Source of the DNA: Enchytraeus crypticus
Lineage: Eukaryota > Annelida > Clitellata > Enchytraeida > Enchytraeidae
NCBI GenBank assembly: GCA_905160935.1
Contig: CAJHZI010000657.1
Span: 593,501 to 657,500 of the forward strand
DNA length: 64,000 nt
Direction: 5' to 3'
Shown: positions 58,301-64,000 of the stretch, piece by piece
Layout: every line of letters begins with the position of its first letter
Position numbering within the stretch: position 1 is the stretch's first letter
Notes under the pieces: model-generated
Databases searched by the model: none
The model's input: the letters and a program-made list of their open reading frames with translations, nothing else
What the model was told of the DNA's origin: nothing
Program-made: the position numbers and the translations under genes

Positions 58301-59887
58301 GTGCGTATGTTTGTGTGCTTGTATCCTTGCATATGTGTGTGTGCCTCAGTTTTAGAAAAAAGTAAAGAGAGAAGTGGCCCCAGATTAGAACCTTGTGGCA
58401 CTACGCAGTGAATAGTTTTTAAGCTAGAATGAATGCTATTGTATAGAACAAACTGTTCTCTATTTTATAGATAATTTTTTAAAAGCTGATGGGCCGTAGG
58501 CTACCTCTTATACCGTAATGCTCCAATTTTTGTAATAAATTACTGTGATCTAATGTATCAAATGCTTTCGATAAATCTATGAAAATGCCAATGCATGCAG
58601 AACTCGTTTTTCTCTATAGCAGCCGAGAATTTATCCTAAAGAGACATTTAACGTAATATTCTTATAAATAGGCCTACATTACAGTTATATAAAAATTAAA
58701 TTTACAATTTATCAGAATATTATGTATTCTATTTTAATATTATGTATTCATATAATATTTTAATATTATGTATAATATTTTACTTTATCATTTAATTTAA
58801 AATGTAAATGATACATTTATATCTACCTAGATTGCTAGGTAACGAGAGAAGAGTAGGCGGGTTTGATTTGATACATGATGATGGGCCTGTAGCAGCAGAG
58901 ACCACGCCCAGTATTGAGTCACCACCAACCAATCAGCAACCAGCACTAAACTCCTATCTAGGTAGTACTGTGTTACACTCAACCAATCAGCAACCAATCA
59001 ACTTATCTGACAGGGCCCCTTGTGATACGACATAAAACGTTCAACTTATCTGACAGCGTCCCTTTTGATACGACATCAGACGTTCAACTTATCTGACAGC
59101 TTCCCTTTTGATATGACATCAGACGTTCAACTTATCTGACTGCTTCCCTTTTGATACGACATCAGATGTTAGGATTCTCTAGACAGATTTTTTTACTATA
59201 GTAAGGCGACGTATGATGAAGACAGATGAGACTTGAACTACGGACTACATACAGGACTGATGAATAATCTAGAAACACACGGGCCCTTTAATTGGAAGCC
59301 AAGGATTTGAATTCTGTGGTTCGCCTTGAACAAAGTTCTACTATTGAACGTCTTTGTTAGGGTTAGGGTATGTTGGGTTTAGGGTTAGGGTTGTTAACGT
59401 CTACCTAATTATTCATAAGAAATGAACTATTCCTAACCCTAACCCTAACGATATTCATAAGAAACTAAGAAAATTGAGTTAAACTATAACAAATAAAAGT
59501 GGCTCGATCCGGAATTGAGCCCCGAATATATGATCCAATACCTAGTACCTACACAACTTCACCAGCGAGCTTTCCGGTTGAAAGCAATTGAATAGATGAT
59601 GTCAACATAGCGTACTAGAAAATCGTTATCGTCGGTAACTCTAATCAAAACAAGCCCTGACATGGGGTAGTTGCATATAGGTTGTGCTGTACTGGTGGTT
59701 TACAGATTGTTTATGGTGGTTTAAAGATTGTTTATGATTGTTTATATGTGGTTTATGGTGGTTCACAGGTTGTTTATTATTGTTTACAGGTTGTCTGAAT
59801 GACAGAGCTAAACAATTAAAGATGCTCTACCGGTACAACTCCGCAGTGAAAAGTCGAAACTCAGGCAATGGCAGTGCCGCCATCTGA
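50526..59887 (+). CDS. TTLL9: TTLL9, tubulin polyglutamylase of the TTL-like family, initiating exon not found
   Basis: Thirteen exons join in phase to 456 residues plus TGA: 50526-50607, 51432-51513, 51732-51843, 52028-52113, 52747-52780, 53439-53573, 54370-54522, 55099-55186, 56622-56743, 57388-57521, 58067-58180, 58831-58961 and 59790-59887. Human TTLL9 is 439 residues and aligns throughout: [34 protein letters not shown], the ATP-binding [60 protein letters not shown] and the metal-binding [16 protein letters not shown]. The enzyme ligates glutamates to tubulin tails in axonemes. The exon encoding the start codon must lie upstream of 50526. Exon 5 appears to end with a GC donor. The region between GQIW and NYVVQ carries an insertion ([19 protein letters not shown]). 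Exons 3, 7, 8, 10, 11 and 13 have duplicated acceptors. Confidence 0.96.
50933..51163 (+). mobile_element. SINE-A with head rearranged into palindromes
   Basis: A normal SINE-A runs from about 51030 to 51163. Its head (GCCAGTGGCGAAGTCAGTAA) is also present inverted and in tandem upstream, so GTGTCTTACTGACTTCG occurs three times. 51001-51029 and 51032-51060 form a perfect inverted repeat with a 2-bp spacer. Confidence 0.88.
51690..51750 (+). repeat. Duplicated acceptor of TTLL9 exon 3
   Basis: GTTGTTGTTCAG|TGACACAGACTGGGA occurs twice, 34 bp apart. Use of the upstream acceptor reads into a stop, so 51732 must be the working one. Confidence 0.92.
51845..51970. repeat. (CT)n/(GTCT)n repeat directly after TTLL9 exon 3 donor
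   Basis: CTGTCTGT and CTCTCT repeats begin within 5 bp of the donor GAG|gtctgt. Confidence 0.93.
52120..52450. repeat. (AATC)n array directly after TTLL9 exon 4 donor
   Basis: About 320 bp of CAAT/CAGT tetramers on the sense strand starting about 12 bp after GCTAG|gtgctc. Read as NQSI repeats, which are simple sequence. Confidence 0.95.
52950..53415. repeat. Two short tandem arrays in TTLL9 intron 5
   Basis: ATGGTTATTATATATC is repeated about five times (52958-53035). GGTAAGGTTACTAT is repeated about ten times (53278-53415), ending 24 bp before exon 6. Confidence 0.9.
53838..54370 (+). repeat. Array of about 10 decoy acceptors for TTLL9 exon 7
   Basis: Units of about 20-65 bp repeat ATAG|(C/T)TGCCTATGGTAGAGTCC, often with CAGACCTCCTGTAGATATCAG-like continuation and GATTGATTGATTT before the AG. 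The last unit is the real exon start at 54370, and divergence increases with distance upstream. Confidence 0.94.
54885..55140 (+). repeat. Four tandem copies of TTLL9 exon 8 acceptor and first 39 bases
   Basis: TACGCACCACTCAAGTGCTG and TATAGGGAGGGTTTTG recur at about 54891, 54962, 55023 and 55099. Each is preceded by ACAG or an equivalent (the third by CTG), with (GATT)n between. Only the last copy continues into GCGAGGTTTTCT and a donor. Confidence 0.95.
55205..55470. repeat. 20-bp tandem repeat, about 13 copies
   Basis: Unit CACTTCATGATGACACTTAG, starting 20 bp after the exon 8 donor. The unit resembles the exon-end TCGATGACACC only weakly. Confidence 0.92.
56228..56620 (+). repeat. 49-bp array reaching TTLL9 exon 9 acceptor, about 7-8 copies
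   Basis: Unit CCTTTAATCCACGCTAATCC plus AATGAGATTAAAATCTTTGACTGTGGCTT. In the final unit CTTCCTTTAATCCACG is replaced by CTTCCTTTAAG|ACGTGCAC, so the array ends precisely at the acceptor. Confidence 0.93.
57018..57256 (-). mobile_element. SINE-B, tRNA-derived SINE
   Basis: Full-length copy, complement B box GGGTTCGAATCCCAGCC. Lies about 20 bp upstream of a decoy copy of the exon 10 acceptor. Confidence 0.88.
57274..57390 (+). repeat. Decoy copy of TTLL9 exon 10 acceptor
   Basis: GATTGACCCAG|GTGGACGAATGTTTG at 57272-57297 resembles the functional GATTGACACAG|GTGGACGAGTGCTTC at 57378-57402. The segment TTGTCACGTATTGACTGATG is also duplicated between them. Confidence 0.9.
57572..57706 (+). mobile_element. 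SINE-A, tRNA-derived SINE
   Basis: Full-length copy 50 bp after the donor of TTLL9 exon 10. Confidence 0.88.
57790..58180 (+). repeat. TTLL9 exon 11 in three tandem in-frame copies
   Basis: Units of 126 and 129 bp start at 57812, 57938 and 58067. Each has a (GTT)n-TAG acceptor and the bases encoding [14 protein letters not shown] and [15 protein letters not shown]. Copies 1 and 2 lack a donor and pass into the next (GTT)n in frame, so 57812-58180 is one open frame with three copies of the metal-binding EVN motif linked by MISCCCCC. Only copy 3 has the donor (AATAG|gtgtgt). Confidence 0.96.
58182..58350. repeat. (GT)n-rich repeat after TTLL9 exon 11
   Basis: Degenerate GTGTGT/GTATGT repeats directly downstream of the donor. 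Confidence 0.9.
58355..58625 (-). mobile_element. LINE reverse transcriptase fragment (Jockey/I-like type)
   Basis: The complement encodes [20 protein letters not shown] and [12 protein letters not shown], then [15 protein letters not shown]-like sequence. The motif [10 protein letters not shown] distinguishes it from the L2-like copies. Truncated at both ends. Confidence 0.8.
58975..59165. repeat. About 56-bp tandem repeat, 4 copies
   Basis: TTCAACTTATCTGACAGCTT and CCCTTTTGATACGACATCAG repeat from just after the exon 12 donor. Confidence 0.9.
59345..59450. repeat. Inverted pair of interstitial telomere-like repeats
   Basis: GTTAGGGTTAGGGT and GTTTAGGGTTAGGGTTG (59357-59395), then, 40 bp later, CCTAACCCTAACCCTAACG (59434-59452) on the same strand. 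The two blocks point in opposite directions, with ATTCATAAGAAAT/ACT beside each. Confidence 0.92.
59690..59800 (+). repeat. Short repeat around TTLL9 exon 13 acceptor
   Basis: GGTTTACAGATTGTTTATGG-type units repeat about six times and end in the functional TTTACAG|GTTGTCTG. CACAG|GTTGTTTA, 25 bp upstream, is a close decoy. Confidence 0.85.
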
Positions 59888-60141
59888 TCTCTGTCCATTA
59901 TCTCGTTGATTAATGAATGAATGAATTGATGAATTGATATATGAATGAACAGTATTAAGTTGTTTAAAGTGTCTGCACAGTGAACTTCTCAGTATTTAAG
60001 CAAATCTCACCTAAATATTTAATACATCTGTTCAGTATTCACGTTCTCATTTTATATCTGTTTATTTAATTTAACAATAATTTCTGTTATCTGAAATTTC
60101 TGTACATTGTTCTGTAATGAAAAATAAGAAAGCTCCCGCGC

Positions 60142-60147
60142 AATAAA
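60142..60147 (+). other. Polyadenylation signal AATAAA, TTLL9
   Basis: AATAAA 255 bp after the TTLL9 stop codon, the first clear signal downstream. Confidence 0.55.
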
Positions 60148-60179
60148 ATCTAAGTTTAAGCTAATTTTCTAAGGAAAGA

Positions 60180-60238
60180 GAATGAGAAAGAGAGAGAGAC
60201 AGAGAGAGCGAGAAAGAGAGAGAGAGAGAGAAAGAAAA
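60180..60238. repeat. (GA)n microsatellite
   Basis: GA repeats of about 55 bp after the putative TTLL9 poly(A) site. Confidence 0.93.
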
Positions 60239-60267
60239 GGTATTAGGGATACATAATGGTCTAAATA

Positions 60268-60314
60268 ACACACGTGATACCTCTACACGTCCAGTGTAGA
60301 GGTATCACGTGTGT
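60268..60314. repeat. Perfect palindrome, 20-bp arms, 7-bp loop
   Basis: ACACACGTGATACCTCTACA (60268-60287), loop CGTCCAG, and its exact complement at 60295-60314. Confidence 0.97.
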
Positions 60315-60590
60315 AGTGCAGATATGGTAAACCTTAGTGTCCCTGTGTGGTACTATACGTCACTCGTGATCTCATTTCCAGGTCACTGACCTCATTATCT
60401 TATCGCTCATTGGTCAATGAGAAGTTACTTCATCGCGCCCTATTATTACTCCAGGTATAACTAAGGCTAACATTGCGCTGTATGAACCAGTAGCTAGGAC
60501 AAGGGCAGTGTCTATATTAGGCAAGTAGCCCTGGTGCTCCTTAAATAGGGTGTGACAAAGGCACCTGGAATATGTGGAACTATTAGGTGC

Positions 60591-60635
60591 CTGGAGCAAT
60601 TAGTGGAGATGCGCTACATCCACTAATTGCTCCAG
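60591..60635. repeat. Perfect palindrome, 17-bp arms, 11-bp loop
   Basis: CTGGAGCAATTAGTGGA (60591-60607) and its exact complement at 60619-60635. About 280 bp from the previous palindrome. Confidence 0.97.
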
Positions 60636-60639
60636 ATGG

Positions 60640-61700
60640 AGCATGATATCAGGATCATATACTGTAGTGAAGAAGAAGTTGTATGGACTCGGTACAAAAA
60701 AACAAAATGCTTTATGCTGTCGAGTGCTCACGATAATTCACTGATAAATAATTAACCTCTGTAGGACATCGACAACAATTTTTAGTTTCATCTCTCTTTT
60801 ATGTTTTATTTTATTTTTTGTTTCTCTCTTTTTATATTTATGTATGTTAACTGTTTATGTTACATCTGTAGGCTAATTTGTTATGCTGTTTCTGTTGGAA
60901 TTTCTGTACTGTAACTTTCTGCGGCTGTCAGATTGAACGAAAATAAACGAATATATTATTATCAGTCAATTCTGGAAATAGGCCTCTAACGAAAAGGAGT
61001 TGCACAATCATTCCATCCAGTTCTCAATGGGCAGCTCGTGGTGAAATAGAGACCAGTAAATGTCCTTAACGGCTAAAACAATCAAATGACATCTAGAAAT
61101 CGACAAGTTTTCTAATTTGTACATTTAATTTTAAGCTGCGTTTAATTTATGCCTATAGGCATATGTTAGCCCTTCCTTGAAACGATTAATAAGAATTTCT
61201 AACAAAATAAACTCTGAGAAGTTTACAAAGTAAAGTAGATTGATGATCAACGGGAGAATTGCAGCTGCCGCATATCTTATGCTAAATGTTAACAACAGTG
61301 TAGTTCTAATAATTTCATAATAACATTTGAACCTGCAAATGCAAAATAAAAACTGGCAAAAACTCGGTCCTTAGACTACTGGAAGCGTTACAGTTTGAAT
61401 CTATTGCTAATTAAGAAATCATGGTTTTATAAAGTGCTGCTTATGTTAAGAATGACTTTAGTGGTCTATTATATAAGTAACTCTATAACCCTGCCTATTT
61501 CTGCTGTACTTGACCCCTGGATTCTAAAGGATTGACCAATGATTGACCAGTAAGTGACCAGTAAGTGACCACATGTGATCAGTGGCCGAGCTATGTAATT
61601 ATCTTCTGTCTTAGCTGTAGTATGTTTCATAGATTTAGTAATAAGTTTAAACTTAATACAGAGGACATGATTAATCCATTAATGAAAGTATAGCGTTAGG
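60640..61700. other. Intergenic DNA, nothing recognised
   Basis: AT-rich sequence with no supported gene or repeat, apart from short GTGACCAGTAA direct repeats near 61550. Confidence 0.5.
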
Positions 61701-61719
61701 TTTCAATAAAGACTGTGTG

Positions 61720-62105
61720 ACGTAGGGCTATGTTACATAGGCCTGTGTGATGTATGACTATGTTATATAGGCCTATATGATGTAGGCCTGTATGATGTAT
61801 GACTATGTTATATAGACCTATATGATATAGGCCTGTGTGATGTAGGCCTATATGATGTAGATAGGCCTGTGTGATGTAGGCCTATATGATGTATGCCTGT
61901 ATGATGTAGGCCTGTATGATGTAGGCCTGTGTGATGTAGGCCTATATGATGTAGATAGGCCTGTATGATGTAGGCCTGTATGATGTATGCCTGTATGATG
62001 TAGGCATGTGCGATGTAGGCCTGTGTGATGTAGGCCTATATGATTTAGACCTGTGTGATTTAGGCCTGTGTGATGTAGGCCTATATGATGTAGGCATATG
62101 CTATA
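61720..62105. repeat. 12-15-bp minisatellite GATGTAGGCCTGT(G/A)T
   Basis: About 25-30 units of TGTGATGTAGGCCTATA and variants, arranged in higher-order groups of about 45 and 90 bp. Confidence 0.95.
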
Positions 62106-62564
62106 GGCTATTATATACAGTCACTGATTTGAACAAGTAATAGTATTTAATTATTAACTACTAATTCTATGACTCTATGAGTCAACATTGTAGCTGTTTT
62201 AATGTAAATGATGTTAGGTAGTAACATGTTATCTAGCTGACCACTGTCAAAAGATTGTATTAATTAGAGGGTGAGCGGCATTAATTAATTCCATCTACGC
62301 ACTAACCCTTTGCTTGCAGGAATAATTGTACTCAGTTAAAGGAATTGTAATAAACGTTTATTAAAATACATGTATATATTTAAGCCACATTCAAAAACTT
62401 GGAATAATAATAAACTGAAGACTTTGACTCAGAGTCACTGTTACCACGGATGTAGTAGGCCTAATCATGTTTTCTGACAGATTTGTGTTTGGAGTATTTA
62501 AACATACATGTATGACTCGTTAAATCTACTCGGATAGGTCTAGACCAGCTCGCATACAACGATA

Positions 62565-62700
62565 GTGGTCTGTAGCCCAACCATAGAGCTGTGGTTAAAC
62601 TTCAGGTTCAGCTTGAGTCGACCTGGAATGGATTACAATGAACTTCACATGGAGGATGAGATCAGTGAGTGGGGCTGTAAATACCTGAGTCTAGAGGTTA
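62565..62700 (+). other. Possible exon-like open stretch, function unknown
   Basis: The frame PGMDYNELHMEDEISEWGCK (about 62623-62682) has coding-like composition, followed by a potential donor GAG|gttagt at 62697. No family recognised and no acceptor that I trust. Low-confidence exon candidate of a gene extending right. Confidence 0.2.
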
Positions 62701-62751
62701 GTGTAGGGTGGGGTTCTATGAACTCTGTAGTGTGTTTATCTCTCTCTCTCT

Positions 62752-63001
62752 CTCTCTTAGTGCACTGCCTACTGGCAGGTCCATGGTATATAACCCCTCT
62801 ATTTTCTCTCTCGCTTTCCTCTTCATGTCCGCATATGAGTGGGTGACTGTGGGTCTTTAAATTATCTAACATACCTAATCTCGGCCTGCCCCTGCCTCTT
62901 TTTCCGTCCATTCTACCTTCTATGATATCTATTGATAGACCTTCCCCCCTTAGGATGAATCTTACCCAACTCTTCTTCCTATTTCTTAATGTATTTATCA
63001 A
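62752..63001 (-). mobile_element. LINE 3'-end fragment (family R), longest copy
   Basis: The complement is open with RNRKKSWVRFILRGEGLSID and IIEGRMDGKRGRGRPRLGML, then IYHGPASRQCTK, the classic C-terminus of endonuclease-RT LINEs. (GA)n adjoins its 3' end, as in the other family R copies. Confidence 0.85.
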
Positions 63002-63529
63002 CTGTCTATCTGTACCAACTCTCTCCAGGACTTATTTATATATTTACTGAAATCCGTTGAATCACTGAAAATCTCATATGCTGATTAAATCTCGTCTTGC
63101 TGATTTTGCAGATAGATGATGTCAAAAAGTTAGAGCAAAGAAACGTAATTGACCTATATGAGATACGGGAATAAATTTGTTGCTATTATTACAGATGCTC
63201 ATCGTTCTGCATAGGCACTCACAAAGAATTCTGCAGATTAAGCGTAAGTGAATCCTCTACTTGCGATTAATTTTAAACTTAAATCTACATTAACGAGTTA
63301 AAACAGATTATTGAGAGTGAGAGCTATTATTTAATAGATGTAATATTAACTTAATTCGAAGGAATCTACTGATATTGTATGTGCGAATATTTACCCTTAG
63401 CCAGACCTTTTAATGTACTCCAGTATCGAAGTACATTAAAAGGCACGTACATTTTAATTAAACTTTTTTTGCTATGTACTACAAGTGCATTTACTTAATT
63501 AATATGATTACTTTAAATGTTATAGTTAT

Positions 63530-64000
63530 AGTATTTCATTGTTTTGTGTTACATCTCAGTGTGCTGTATTTCGTTGTATTGTATTACATCTCAGTGTGTT
63601 GTATTTCGTTGTATTGTATTACATCTCAGTGTGTTGTATTTCGTTGTATTGTATTACATCTCGGTGTGTTGTATTTCGTTGTATTGTATTACATCTCAGT
63701 GTGTTGTATTTCGTTGTATTGTATTACATCTCGGTGTGTTGTATTTCGTTGTATTGTATTACATCTCAGTGTGTTGTATTTCGTTGTATTGTATTACATC
63801 TCAGTGTGTTGTATTTCGTTGTATTGTATTACATCTCAGTGTGTTGTATTTCGTTGTATTGTATTACATCTCGGTGTGTTGTATTTCGTTGTATTGTATT
63901 ACATCTCGGTGTGTTGTATTTCGTTGTATTGTATTACATCTCAGTGTGTTGTATTTCGTTGTATTGTATTACATCTCAGTGTGTTGTATTTCGTTGTATT
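63530..64000. repeat. 35-bp satellite-like array running off the right edge
   Basis: About 13 nearly identical units of ACATCTCAGTGTGTTGTATT plus TCGTTGTATTGTATT. Units differ mainly at one A/G site (CTCAGTG or CTCGGTG). The true length is unknown. Confidence 0.97.

Noticed and set aside
60414-60599. 61-aa complement ORF with a hydrophobic stretch (ALVLATGSYSAMLALVIPGV)
   Set aside because: No splice context, no recognised family, and one end lies in a palindrome arm. Probably chance.

Overview
This is eukaryotic, almost certainly invertebrate metazoan, nuclear DNA. Genes are split into many short exons with GT-AG introns, there are tRNA-derived SINEs, several LINE clades and TTAGGG-type telomere-like repeats, and the proteins match animal families (TTLL9, NUFIP1, hnRNP M). 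The phylum cannot be fixed from the window. A marine lophotrochozoan-like or other non-vertebrate bilaterian is plausible. The DNA is AT-rich and unusually full of tandem repeats, with (GATT)n/(AATC)n, (TA)n, (CT)n and (ATT)n throughout.

Five host genes can be reconstructed exon by exon with consistent splice phases. (1) 205-4613 (+): the 3' half of an hnRNP M/MYEF2-like RNA-binding protein, ending in its last RRM. (2) 7753-10225 (-): a complete mitochondrial ATP synthase subunit c in three exons. (3) 15585-22267 (+): a complete NUFIP1, a box C/D snoRNP assembly factor, in eight exons. (4) 24872-38520 (-): a cysteine-rich surface protein with an ShK domain and a GPI-anchor-like tail. It has ten exons, and its 5' end was not found. 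(5) 50526-59887 (+): tubulin polyglutamylase TTLL9, thirteen exons, lacking only the initiating exon. A 531-codon unrecognised open frame (33240-34835, -) lies inside an intron of gene 4. The genes have unrelated functions (splicing, respiration, snoRNP assembly, cell surface, cilium), so no pathway links them.

Between and inside the genes lie at least 15 copies of one tRNA-derived SINE (here SINE-A), six copies of a second (SINE-B), other tRNA-like heads, short repeats ending in (ATT)n or (ATG)n, and fragments of several LINEs. The largest is an L2/CR1-like element at about 13140-15131. The 12 kb between genes 4 and 5, and the 3' flank after 59888, hold no gene that I could support.

The most striking signal is that many splice junctions sit inside short tandem arrays whose unit contains the junction itself: intron end plus exon start, or exon end plus donor. 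This occurs in all five genes, at roughly half of the junctions. It reaches a complete exon tripled in frame in TTLL9, a duplicated stop-codon region in NUFIP1 and an amplified C-terminal membrane tail in gene 4. (GATT)n lies on the sense strand just before many acceptors, while its complement (AATC)n often follows donors. Five near-perfect short-loop fold-back palindromes are a second recurring structural feature.
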